Shown here: in pieces, positions 16,457 through 23,587 of the stretch
Layout: the number at the start of each line of letters is the position of its first letter
Position numbering within the stretch: the stretch's first letter is position 1
Source: Ardenticatenaceae bacterium
GTDB taxonomy: Bacteria > Chloroflexota > Anaerolineae > Promineifilales > Promineifilaceae
DNA: 64,000 nt
Reading direction: 5' to 3'
Assembly: GCA_020634455.1 (NCBI GenBank)
Contig: JACKBQ010000002.1
Coordinates: forward strand, 1,736,001-1,800,000
The notes under the pieces: model-generated
Database searches by the model: none
The model's input: the letters and a program-made list of their open reading frames with translations, nothing else
What the model was told of the DNA's origin: nothing
Program-made: the position numbers and the translations under genes

Positions 16457-17065
16457 ATGAAGCTTTTGAAAGCGACTCATTTTTTACTGTTGGGCTTTAT
16501 TTTGTTGTGGGTAGGAACGGCCGTTAGCTGTAACACAACCGACGAGGTAGAAGAACCCGCTGGTGAAGAAAATAGCGAAGTTGAGATACCTTCTGAAGTG
16601 GTAGTTGTTCGGGATGCAGCACTGGAGCATATGCGCACCATTGCTCAAATCATGGTGCCGCCAGAAAGTACACCGTGGGACACTGTTAACAACGACGATT
16701 TTGCAGAAACGGGCACCAGCGTTTACCTGTTCTCCGCTGAGGACGATAAACTGAGCATCTCTTACCCTACACCTGCCAGTGCAGACACGCTGTTTTATGT
16801 GGCTTTGCGTAATGCTTCGCTGGATTTTTGTTGGCAGGCATTTATTGATGCCGAAGGGGAAATCCAATCTTCCGGGTACGATTTGGTGGAACCAGGTTTA
16901 GCCAATCCATCGGCGCAGTATTGCGAGGATCACGGTTACATGTTCGAGATTCGCACACGGGATGATGGTAAGCAGTGTGGGTCGTGTATTTTCTCTGAAG
17001 CGGAAGATGATGTGTGTAACGCTTGGGATTATTTCTACGGCAATTGCGGCCCAGCGGAGGAATAG
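16457..17065 (+). CDS. DUF333-like lipoprotein at the end of the electron-transfer operon
   Basis: 202 residues from ATG 16457, with TAAGGA ten bases upstream (GTG 16448 is in frame but too close to it). The signal peptide ends in GTAVSC (Cys 25), so it is a lipoprotein. The last 55 residues, from GLANPSAQYCEDHG through EIRTRDDG to the Cys/Trp/Tyr-rich end, match the DUF333 pattern, usually found in small secreted proteins and called a hemolysin-like domain without functional proof. Five Cys there may form disulfides. The gene follows the NrfD gene by 20 bp and is closed by a terminator at 17075-17100. Its role with the complex is unknown. Confidence 0.75.
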   Translation: MKLLKATHFLLLGFILLWVGTAVSCNTTDEVEEPAGEENSEVEIPSEVVVVRDAALEHMRTIAQIMVPPESTPWDTVNNDDFAETGTSVYLFSAEDDKLSISYPTPASADTLFYVALRNASLDFCWQAFIDAEGEIQSSGYDLVEPGLANPSAQYCEDHGYMFEIRTRDDGKQCGSCIFSEAEDDVCNAWDYFYGNCGPAEE

Positions 17066-17074
17066 CAACTACAT

Positions 17075-17100
17075 TTTTTGCCAACAAATTTTGGCAAAAA
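17075..17100 (+). terminator. Terminator of the octahaem/NrfD operon
   Basis: TTTTTGCCAA (17075-17084) and TTGGCAAAAA (17091-17100) form a perfect 10-bp stem with a 6-nt loop, starting 10 bp after the lipoprotein stop. The A/T-rich stem base is typical of a bidirectional rho-independent terminator. Confidence 0.7.
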
Positions 17101-17239
17101 ATAATGATTTGTGAACAATGAATTGATAATGGTGAATGAAGTATCGGTTCACAATTCAAGGCAGGAATCCACGATAGATGCCCGCCTTCGCGGGTATGAC
17201 CCCAGAGCGGCTCAATGGGCGTCCGCCTATAAGTTATCG

Positions 17240-17291
17240 AAGCGGGAAAATCTTTGAAATGGTGCTGCTTTATTCAAAGATTTTCCCGCTT
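17240..17291. repeat. Strong 19-bp inverted repeat upstream of the FGase-like gene
   Basis: A perfect 19-bp inverted repeat: AAGCGGGAAAATCTTTGAA at 17240-17258 and its complement at 17273-17291, with a 14-nt loop. The stem top holds the words CTTTGAA/TTCAAAG. It lies 47 bp before the next start codon and is not followed by a clear U run, so it may be a transcript-end hairpin, a small-RNA stem or a mobile-element remnant. The rest of 17101-17338 holds a degenerate GTGAA/TTCAC word repeat (about 17108-17160) and no gene. Confidence 0.6.
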
Positions 17292-17338
17292 TGGCATAGC
17301 TAAGGTCAAGAAAATGAAGCTGCTTTATAATCAGGTTC

Positions 17339-18067
17339 ATGAGTTTCTCTGTGTTGGATCGCCTGATTGAGCTGGAAACGGCCGTCTCCCACACCACATT
17401 TGCGCCTAAAGGGGAACGGCCGTTCACTCACCACCTCGGCCATCTACCCATCCTCATTTCGGCACCGCACGCTACCGCCCACCAACGCCATCAGAGCCTG
17501 AAAAAAGAAGAGGGTTTTACCGGAGCGTTAGCCCATCTGCTGGCAGAAATGAGTGGCGCTCATGCCCTGTACACACGATTCCGCTCGCTGGACGACCCCA
17601 ATTGGGACAAAAATAGCCCCTACAAGACACAGTTGAATGCAATTGTGGGCCGTCATGGCATCCGGTTTGTGGTGGATTTGCATGGGATGTCGGATAAACA
17701 CGGGATTGGCGTGGCGCTGGGCAGCATGAACGGCCGTTCCTGCCCCAACCATGAGCCGCTCATCCTGCAAACCGTACGGCAACACCTCACCGAAACTTGC
17801 GAAGAAACGGCCGAATCATTTCCTGAACTGCATTGGAACCATTTTGTGCATAATCATTCCCGGTTTACGGGCGGCGTGGTGAGCCATACCATTACGCGGT
17901 TTGCCTCGCAAAAACTAGGGGTACCAGCTTTGCAAATTGAACTGTGTACAGCGGTGCGGGTGGTTCGAAAACGGCCGTCCACTGACCCGTCGCCCACAGA
18001 TGAGCCCATTTTGCAAACGGTTGCCATGCTGCAACATCTGGTCTGCACGTTGGCCGAAAATTTGTAA
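17339..18067 (+). CDS. N-formylglutamate amidohydrolase-family protein
   Basis: 242 residues. ISAPHATAH near 41-49 and VVDLHGMSD near 111-119 are the metal-binding His/Asp motifs of the FGase/HutG family of zinc-dependent amidohydrolases. Known members release formate from N-formylglutamate in histidine breakdown; others act on unrelated N-acyl amino acids. No hut genes lie nearby, so the substrate is open. No signal peptide. Two ACGGCCGT palindromes fall within its first 80 bp and four in the gene overall. Start ATG 17339 follows AATCAGGTTC, a weak ribosome site. Confidence 0.75.
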   Translation: MSFSVLDRLIELETAVSHTTFAPKGERPFTHHLGHLPILISAPHATAHQRHQSLKKEEGFTGALAHLLAEMSGAHALYTRFRSLDDPNWDKNSPYKTQLNAIVGRHGIRFVVDLHGMSDKHGIGVALGSMNGRSCPNHEPLILQTVRQHLTETCEETAESFPELHWNHFVHNHSRFTGGVVSHTITRFASQKLGVPALQIELCTAVRVVRKRPSTDPSPTDEPILQTVAMLQHLVCTLAENL

Positions 18068-18099
18068 GAGTTGTGTAAAAAGAAAAGCCAGCTTTGTAA

Positions 18100-18230
18100 C
18101 CTATGCTAGAATCTCACGTCTGAAACATGGAAGACGATACCAACTATCGTTAGCCGCCATGACGAAAACAGAGCCTCCGGGAGGTTTCCAGCGTCTTTAA
18201 GCGATTTATCAAACCTCCCGGAGGTTTTTT
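18100..18230 (+). promoter_or_regulatory. Transcribed leader ending in a strong terminator before the methyltransferase gene
   Basis: A perfect 14-bp stem, CCTCCGGGAGGTTT (18174-18187) and AAACCTCCCGGAGG (18211-18224), is followed directly by a run of T, a textbook rho-independent terminator. It sits 18 bp upstream of the next start codon, not behind the previous gene's end (106 bp away). A TGCTAGAAT sequence near 18101-18109 resembles an extended -10. The arrangement suits a short leader RNA or attenuator of about 110 nt. No known riboswitch was recognised; it may simply be the terminator of the FGase-like gene. Confidence 0.55.
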
Positions 18231-18248
18231 TACGAAGGAAATTTTGTG

Positions 18249-18737
18249 ATGAGCAAACAACCGAGGTGGAAAGGCCCCAACGGGGAAGGTTACGTGGTGA
18301 TTCAGTTTTTGCTGTTTGGCGTCGTGGCTTTTGCCCCGGCGTCGTTGCCTGGGCAGGCAGCGTGGAGCGGCCTATGGCGCAGCATCACCATGCTTCTTGG
18401 CTTTGCCCTAATTGGCATTAGCGGCGTGTTGGCTTTCACCGGGTTGTTAAACTTGGGCAGCAATTTAACGGCCGTTCCCCGACCCAAAGACAGTGCCCAC
18501 ATGGTAGAACACGGCGCGTACCGCGTGGTGCGCCACCCCATTTACAGCGGCATTATCTTCGGGGCGTTTGGGCTGGGGCTGCTGCGCGGCGGCTGGCTGG
18601 CGCTGCTTTATGCGCTTGTTTTGTTCATTTTTTTCGACATTAAATCCCGACAAGAGGAGTCCTGGCTGCGCGAAAAGTACGAGAATTATGCAGATTACCA
18701 GCAGCGTGTGCGCAAACTCATTCCTTTTGTCTATTAA
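18249..18737 (+). CDS. Isoprenylcysteine carboxyl methyltransferase-family membrane protein
   Basis: 162 residues from ATG 18249, with ACGAAGGAA upstream (an in-frame GTG directly precedes it). Four hydrophobic segments. YRVVRHPIYSG (about 93-103), then EESWLREKYENYADY near the C-terminus, is the SAM-binding signature of the ICMT/PEMT-like family. Bacterial members methylate membrane lipids or small molecules; the substrate is unknown. It is followed 15 bp later by a rhodanese lipoprotein, and both are downstream of the terminator-bearing leader. Confidence 0.85.
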   Translation: MSKQPRWKGPNGEGYVVIQFLLFGVVAFAPASLPGQAAWSGLWRSITMLLGFALIGISGVLAFTGLLNLGSNLTAVPRPKDSAHMVEHGAYRVVRHPIYSGIIFGAFGLGLLRGGWLALLYALVLFIFFDIKSRQEESWLREKYENYADYQQRVRKLIPFVY

Positions 18738-18752
18738 TTTGGAGGTTTTTCA

Positions 18753-19196
18753 ATGAAACGATTTGTATTAATTCTGGTTTTAGCCCTGATGATGGTGGGA
18801 ACGGCCGTTGCCTGCGGCGGCAGCCAACCAGCAACAACCGACACCCAACCCGCACTCTCTGCCGAGTTAAGCGAAGTGCTGGATTTGGCAGACACAGTAA
18901 ACGTCCAAACCGTCGCCACAATCAAAGAGAGAGAGGATGTCATAGTGCTGGATGTGCGTGAACAGTGGGAATATGATGAAGGCCACATCCCTGGCGTCAC
19001 ACTCATTCCGATGGCCGAAGTCGCCAACCGCCTTTCGGAAATCCCCACCGACAAAGAAGTCATCGTCACCTGCCGTAGCGGGAACCGCAGCGGGCAAGTC
19101 ACCGACTTCTTGCGCCAACAGGGTTTTGACAATGTACACAATATGGAAGGTGGCATTATAGCCTGGGAAGCCGCCGGTTATGCAGTAGAGCAATAA
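18753..19196 (+). CDS. Single-domain rhodanese lipoprotein
   Basis: 147 residues with GGAGG eight bases before the ATG. The signal peptide ends GTAVAC with Cys 21 as the lipid site, and GTAV is encoded by an ACGGCCGT palindrome. One rhodanese domain follows: VLDVREQWEYDEGHIPG near 68-84 and the active-site loop VTCRSGNRSG near 109. It should carry persulfide sulfur outside the membrane. The loop differs from the CGSG loops of the four-domain protein at 9631-11457, so the two are not recent copies. Confidence 0.92.
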   Translation: MKRFVLILVLALMMVGTAVACGGSQPATTDTQPALSAELSEVLDLADTVNVQTVATIKEREDVIVLDVREQWEYDEGHIPGVTLIPMAEVANRLSEIPTDKEVIVTCRSGNRSGQVTDFLRQQGFDNVHNMEGGIIAWEAAGYAVEQ

Positions 19197-19207
19197 ACAA
19201 TCATCAA

Positions 19208-19238
19208 GCCTCAGACAGCTCTTTGAGATGTCTGAGGC
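19208..19238. terminator. Bidirectional terminator-like hairpin
   Basis: GCCTCAGACA (19208-19217) and TGTCTGAGGC (19229-19238) form a perfect 10-bp stem with an 11-nt loop between the convergent rhodanese and MscS genes. There is no long U tract, so termination efficiency is uncertain. Confidence 0.6.
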
Positions 19239-19248
19239 CAACGTACAC

Positions 19249-20121
19249 TCAATTCTGTTGCGATTTTGGGGGAACGATCATCAATTCCTGGCGGGGGAAG
19301 GCGAGTTCAATTCCTTTTTGGGCAAAAACAAGCCGAATCTGGCGGCGCAGGTAACGCTGCACTTCCCACTGGCCATTGGGCAATGTTTTTACCATAAGCC
19401 GCAGCCGCATGGCCCACTCTTCTAGCCCCTCTACGCCAGTAACCACTGGCGTTTCTTGCAGCAGAAGACCGATCATTTCGTCTGTTTCAGCCAATTGGCC
19501 AACTTCTTGCAAAGCTTGAACGGCCGTATCCACATCCTCTTCATACGCCACATTCACATCCACAATGGCCCTGGACCAATCCCGCGATTTGTTGGCCACA
19601 ATGCGAATTTCGCCATTCGGAATGATGTGAACCGTGCCGTATAAATCACGTATCTCTGTGGCCCGCAGCGTCATGTGCTCCACCGTGCCCGTAATGCCGC
19701 CAATTTCGGCCACATCCCCCACCGTGTACTGATCTTCGATGAGGATGAACAGCCCGGCAATCATATCCTTCACCAGCGTCTGCGCCCCTAGGCCAAAGGC
19801 CAGCCCCACAAAACCAACACTCGCCAGCACCGGGGTAATGGCTACCCCCAGCTCCGTCAAAATCATCATGATGGCCGTGCCCACGATGATGACCGCGCCA
19901 GTGCTACGCACTACGCGAAAGATTGTTTTGGTGCGGCGATCCAGTTCGCTATCTTCCACATCGTCCAACGCCTGAATGCGCCGACTGAGGGTTTTGGTGG
20001 TAATGCCCAGCAAATAATAAGCAGCCACCGCCACTAAAATGATGATCAAGATGGTTGCGCCGTGACTGCGCAACCAGATGCCTGCTTGTTCGTTGAAGTT
20101 TTCCATACCCATAAAAGCCAC
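19249..20121 (-). CDS. mscS: Small-conductance mechanosensitive channel (MscS family)
   Basis: 290 residues. Three membrane helices, the third being the pore helix with the Gly/Ala-rich pattern VGFVGLAFGLGAQTLVKD (about 118-135), then a beta domain (VGDVAEIGGITGTVE) and an alpha/beta C-terminal domain. The channel opens on membrane tension to release solutes during osmotic downshock. Several in-frame ATGs at the start (20121, 20112, 20106) leave the exact N-terminus open. It is preceded by a word-iterated repeat spacer on the right. Confidence 0.93.
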   Translation of the reverse strand: MAFMGMENFNEQAGIWLRSHGATILIIILVAVAAYYLLGITTKTLSRRIQALDDVEDSELDRRTKTIFRVVRSTGAVIIVGTAIMMILTELGVAITPVLASVGFVGLAFGLGAQTLVKDMIAGLFILIEDQYTVGDVAEIGGITGTVEHMTLRATEIRDLYGTVHIIPNGEIRIVANKSRDWSRAIVDVNVAYEEDVDTAVQALQEVGQLAETDEMIGLLLQETPVVTGVEGLEEWAMRLRLMVKTLPNGQWEVQRYLRRQIRLVFAQKGIELAFPRQELMIVPPKSQQN

Positions 20122-20126
20122 AAATT

Positions 20127-20185
20127 GCGCAGAGTTTGGCTCGCCGATAAAAAAATCTGCGCAATCTGCGTAATCTGTGGATTAA
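20127..20185. repeat. Word-iterated intergenic element (AATCTGCG type)
   Basis: The spacer between the hydroxyacyl-CoA dehydrogenase and mscS contains AATCTGCGCAATCTGCG and TAATCTGTGGATT, the reverse-complement style of the element at 2826-2880. No gene is present in it. Confidence 0.45.
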
Positions 20186-20190
20186 GTTTC

Positions 20191-21039
20191 TTATATTTCG
20201 TGTTCGTAGAAGCCGCGCCCGGTTTTGCGGCCCAAACGGCCGCTTTCTACCATGCGCTTTTGGATGGGGTGTGGGCGGTATTTTGGCTCCTGAAAATACG
20301 CGTCGTACACCGATTGGGTGACGGCTAAATTCACATCGCAGCCGATGAGATCGATTAGCTCAAATGGCCCCATGCGGAAGCCAACCGAGCGCATCAGCTT
20401 GTCTATGGTGGCGGGATCAGCGGCGTTTTCGCCCAGCAGCCGGAACGCTTCGCCGTAAAACGGCCGTGCTACCCGGTTCACAATAAAAGCGGGCGTATCT
20501 TGGCAAAGAACGGCCGTTTTCCCCAACCTGGCCACAAATGCCTGCACCGCAGCCAGCGTCGCCTCACTGGTAAAATCGCCGCGAATCAGCTCCACCAGCT
20601 GCATAATGTGCGCCGGATTGAAAAAATGCACGCCCAAAAAGCGGTCGGGGCGTTTTACCGACCCGGCCAAGGCGTTAATGCTAAGGCTGGAGGTGTTGCT
20701 GCCAAAAATTGTCTTTTCCGGCGCGGCGGCGTCCAGCGTGGCAAAAATTTCTCGCTTCAAGTCCAGCTTTTCCGGTGCAGCTTCGATGATGAGGTCAGCC
20801 TGTGCGGCCGTTTCCAGCGAGGTCGTTGTTTCGATAGCGCTTTTGGCCGCTTCGGCCACATCTGCGGCCGTTTTGCCCCGCGCCACACCCTTGTCGATTG
20901 AAGCTCGAATACCCCCCAGCGACAGCGTCAGCATCGCTTCCGCAACATCGTATAAAACCACCTGGTAGCCCGCCAACGCCGACGCCTGGGCAATGCCCGC
21001 TCCCATCGTGCCCGCGCCAATGACTGCAATTTTGTTCAT
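20191..21039 (-). CDS. 3-hydroxyacyl-CoA dehydrogenase
   Basis: 282 residues, the usual length of the single-function enzyme (Hbd/PaaH). The N-terminal Rossmann motif is VIGAGTMGAGIAQ (5-17). NTSSLSI (about 115-121) and HFFNPAHIM (about 138-146) include the catalytic Ser, His and Asn region. The C-terminal domain ends with KTGRGFYEHE, typical of the family. It oxidises 3-hydroxyacyl-CoA to 3-ketoacyl-CoA with NAD in beta-oxidation or phenylacetate-type pathways. A PaaG-like enoyl-CoA hydratase lies immediately upstream on the same strand, so they probably form one operon acting in sequence. Confidence 0.93.
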   Translation of the reverse strand: MNKIAVIGAGTMGAGIAQASALAGYQVVLYDVAEAMLTLSLGGIRASIDKGVARGKTAADVAEAAKSAIETTTSLETAAQADLIIEAAPEKLDLKREIFATLDAAAPEKTIFGSNTSSLSINALAGSVKRPDRFLGVHFFNPAHIMQLVELIRGDFTSEATLAAVQAFVARLGKTAVLCQDTPAFIVNRVARPFYGEAFRLLGENAADPATIDKLMRSVGFRMGPFELIDLIGCDVNLAVTQSVYDAYFQEPKYRPHPIQKRMVESGRLGRKTGRGFYEHEI

Positions 21040-21068
21040 ATCGTTCCCTTTTCGGTAAGCAGTGGTCG

Positions 21069-21101
21069 GTAAACGGTAATCAGTGACGGATTACCGTTTA
21101 C
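21069..21101. repeat. Intergenic stem-loop of GGTAATC words
   Basis: GTAAACGGTAATC (21069-21081) pairs perfectly with GATTACCGTTTAC (21089-21101), inside a longer degenerate inverted repeat spanning about 21051-21120. The same word type fills 61555-61622. It lies between two genes of one likely operon. Confidence 0.65.
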
Positions 21102-21118
21102 GGATAACCGATTACCGC

Positions 21119-21904
21119 TCACTCCCCCTTAAATTGCGCGGTGCGCTTTTCCAAAAACGCGGCCACACCTTCCTGGTTGTCGTGGCTGCGTCCGGCAATT
21201 TCTTGCAGATGCGCTTCGTACGCCAGCGCGCCCGCCAGATCGGTTTCCCACGCCTGGTTCATGGCCCGTTTGGTCAGGCCAAAGGCCAGCGTGGGGCCAG
21301 CAGCCAACGATCCCGCCCAGGCGGCGGCAATTTCGCCGAGCTGCCCGGCCGGCACGACGCGGTTTACCATGCCCCAGGCCAGCGCCTTGTCCGCTGGAAT
21401 CTGGTCGGCAGTGATGGCCATTTCGTAAGCGCGGGCCTGTCCGATGAGCCGGGGCAGCAGCCAGTTGACGCCGCTATCCGGGATGAGGCCGATTTTGCTA
21501 AAGGCCAGCATGAAGCTGGCGCTGTCGGCGGCAATGCGAACGTCCGTGGCCAGGGCGATGCCCACGGCTGCCCCCGCTGCGATGCCGTTGATGGCCCCAA
21601 TGATCGGCTTTTCCAGCGTCATCATCTGCTTGATGAGCTTGTGGTAGCCGTGGCGCAAATGCTCGCCAATGGAGACGGTATCGCCGCGCTCGGTGAATGC
21701 GCCTAAATCCTGGCCACTGGAGAAAGCACGGCCGTTTCCCGTCAGCACCACGCAGCGAATTTCTTTGTCGCGGCTGGACTGTTTGAATACGGCCGTTACC
21801 TCCGCAATCATCTGGTCGTTAAAAGCATTCAGCTTTGTTGGCCGATTTAGCGTAACGGTTGCCACCCCATTTTGCACGTCGAACAAAATTGTTTCGTAGC
21901 TCAC
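21119..21904 (-). CDS. Enoyl-CoA hydratase/isomerase, PaaG-like
   Basis: 261 residues, GTG start with AGGAGG eight bases upstream. The crotonase fold is clear: LNRPTKLNAFN (19-29), the oxyanion-hole segment AFSSGQDLGAF (about 64-74), and INGIAAGAAVGIALATD (about 109-125). The SSGQDL signature is commonest in 2-(1,2-epoxyphenyl)acetyl-CoA isomerases (PaaG), though no other paa gene is visible and a general enoyl-CoA hydratase is possible. It works on acyl-CoA before the 3-hydroxyacyl-CoA dehydrogenase encoded next. Confidence 0.88.
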   Translation of the reverse strand: MSYETILFDVQNGVATVTLNRPTKLNAFNDQMIAEVTAVFKQSSRDKEIRCVVLTGNGRAFSSGQDLGAFTERGDTVSIGEHLRHGYHKLIKQMMTLEKPIIGAINGIAAGAAVGIALATDVRIAADSASFMLAFSKIGLIPDSGVNWLLPRLIGQARAYEMAITADQIPADKALAWGMVNRVVPAGQLGEIAAAWAGSLAAGPTLAFGLTKRAMNQAWETDLAGALAYEAHLQEIAGRSHDNQEGVAAFLEKRTAQFKGE

Positions 21905-21935
21905 AGCAACCTCCTGAGAAAGTAAAAAAGTGATA

Positions 21936-21984
21936 AGTGAAAAGTAAAAAGAAAGAGCACGCTTTTCACTGCTTACTTTTCACT
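21936..21984. repeat. Intergenic stem-loop of GTGAAAAGT words
   Basis: AGTGAAAAGTA (21936-21946) pairs perfectly with TACTTTTCACT (21974-21984). It belongs to the same family as 56808-56863, 60167-60236 and 62894-62963. Confidence 0.65.
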
Positions 21985-22025
21985 AGATTTCTCGCAATGC
22001 TACCACTGCCCCCGGAAAAATAAAA

Positions 22026-22052
22026 ACGCAGCTTACCCGGAGGCTGCTGCGT
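22026..22052 (-). terminator. Terminator of the small acidic protein gene
   Basis: ACGCAGC (22026-22032) and GCTGCGT (22046-22052) form a stem. On the minus strand the transcript continues into a U-rich run (complement of the A stretch just left of 22026). It lies 33 bp after the stop at 22085. Confidence 0.6.
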
Positions 22053-22084
22053 CTTTTGCCTATTTTGTTGAACGATGTGCCAGT

Positions 22085-22462
22085 TTAGGGAAAGAACGGA
22101 TCGTCATCTTCGTCGCTGTCGTCAAACTCTTCAATCTCTTCAATGTGGGTTAATGGCACAGCCACCCACAGCATCAGCGCTTCCCCCTCATCCATCTGAT
22201 CCAAACGAATGGAGATGACATCTAGCTGCTGGCGCATTCGCATCTCATCAGGGAAATCCAGGCGAACGGGACGGCCGTCTTTCCACGCATTGCGGCACCG
22301 ATGCATAATGTCTTCACCATTGCCCGTGCGCAGTTGGCACATCGCCACCATGCGGTCTTCCGGCCCTTCCAGTACAGATTGCACCCAATCTACCGGTGTT
22401 GGACGAAATTCCGGCGTTGGCCCTTCGATGATTGTAATTAATTCAGGTTCAATTGTTGACAT
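22085..22462 (-). CDS. Hypothetical acidic protein
   Basis: 125 residues from ATG 22462; the open frame reaches 22555, but the upstream part lacks a ribosome site and reads poorly. No signal peptide or membrane segment. The C-terminus is highly acidic (EEIEEFDDSDEDDDP). The middle (DFPDEMRMRQQLDVISIRLD) looks like a folded alpha/beta unit, but I recognise no family. It is likely cytoplasmic, a single-gene unit closed by its own terminator. Confidence 0.65.
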   Translation of the reverse strand: MSTIEPELITIIEGPTPEFRPTPVDWVQSVLEGPEDRMVAMCQLRTGNGEDIMHRCRNAWKDGRPVRLDFPDEMRMRQQLDVISIRLDQMDEGEALMLWVAVPLTHIEEIEEFDDSDEDDDPFFP

Positions 22463-22587
22463 AATAATTCCAATAATAGATTTGTAGCTAAAAGCCACAG
22501 GCTTGTCCAATAGTACAGATTCCCAAACTGCTTGGCAACCGCTTTTTGTTAACATTTCCTTGGATTTGTTTGAAAATCGCTAGATTC

Positions 22588-23577
22588 TCACAATTGCCCA
22601 ACTTCAATTCCCGTCAATTTTTCCATTTTGGCCAGCTGGTCGCGGGTGCCAATGACAATCAGTTCATCGTTGGCTTGCAAGATGGTGTGGGCATCGGGGA
22701 TGGTAGAGCGACCTTCGCGCCACATGGCAATAATGGAGACGCCCGTCTCCTGGCGAATGTTTGCCTGCCCCACCGCCTTGCCGATGAGCGGCGATGTTTC
22801 GCTAATGACCAGCTCTTCCACCCACAGCTCAATACCACCGTCCAGCGTTACCACGTCGAAAAAGTCGGTTACGTGCGGCCGTATCACGATGTTGGCCATG
22901 TGCTGACCGCCAATCTGGTAGGGTGAGACCACACGATTGGCTCCAGCGCGGCGCATTTTGCGCTCGTTTTCGGCATCTACGGAGCGGGTCACAATGTACA
23001 AATCGCTGTTGAGCGCCCGCGCCGAGAGGACAATGAACAGGTTGCGGGAATCGTCTCCGGTGCAAATTAGCAGCCCCCAGGCGCGGTCAATGCCCGCCTG
23101 CTGCAACAGTTCATCTTTGGTGGCGTCGCCAATCAGGTAGAGCAGATTGTTTTCTTCGAGAACGGCCGTTTTCTCCACATCCTTCTCTAGCACCACTACC
23201 TGGCGTTTGCTGTTTTTCAAGGACGTAATGGCGCTTTGCCCCACACGGCCGTAGCCGCACAAAATAACATGGTTTTCCAGATTCTCAATGGTTCGCATCA
23301 TGCGCCGCTCTCTCCAGGTATCGCCCAAATTGGCTGTCAGTAAATATTCCAAACCGTAGGCAATAAATGCCACGCCAGCCACCAACAGCGCCACGGTAAA
23401 CATCCGCCCGCCGATGGTCAGGGGGCGCACTTCGCCAAAACCAACCGTGGTCAGGGTGATGGCCGTCATGTAAAACGCATCAAACCCGCTCCACCCTTCA
23501 ATGAGCATATAGCCCACTGTACCGATGGCAAACAGAAAAAAGGGAATCACAATTAGAGCCAGGACACGTCGGTTCAT
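22588..23577 (-). CDS. Potassium channel protein with RCK (TrkA-N/TrkA-C) domains
   Basis: 329 residues from ATG 23577; a TTG seven codons earlier at 23598 would overlap the Nudix gene. Two membrane helices flank the selectivity filter TTVGFGE. A cytosolic RCK domain follows (CGYGRVGQSAITSL, nucleotide-binding Rossmann motif) and then a TrkA-C domain ending near the C-terminus. This is the MthK/Kch layout of ligand-gated K+ channels. It lies 10 bp behind the tandem Nudix gene and is probably coupled to it. Confidence 0.92.
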   Translation of the reverse strand: MNRRVLALIVIPFFLFAIGTVGYMLIEGWSGFDAFYMTAITLTTVGFGEVRPLTIGGRMFTVALLVAGVAFIAYGLEYLLTANLGDTWRERRMMRTIENLENHVILCGYGRVGQSAITSLKNSKRQVVVLEKDVEKTAVLEENNLLYLIGDATKDELLQQAGIDRAWGLLICTGDDSRNLFIVLSARALNSDLYIVTRSVDAENERKMRRAGANRVVSPYQIGGQHMANIVIRPHVTDFFDVVTLDGGIELWVEELVISETSPLIGKAVGQANIRQETGVSIIAMWREGRSTIPDAHTILQANDELIVIGTRDQLAKMEKLTGIEVGQL

Positions 23578-23587
23578 GCGTGTGAGA

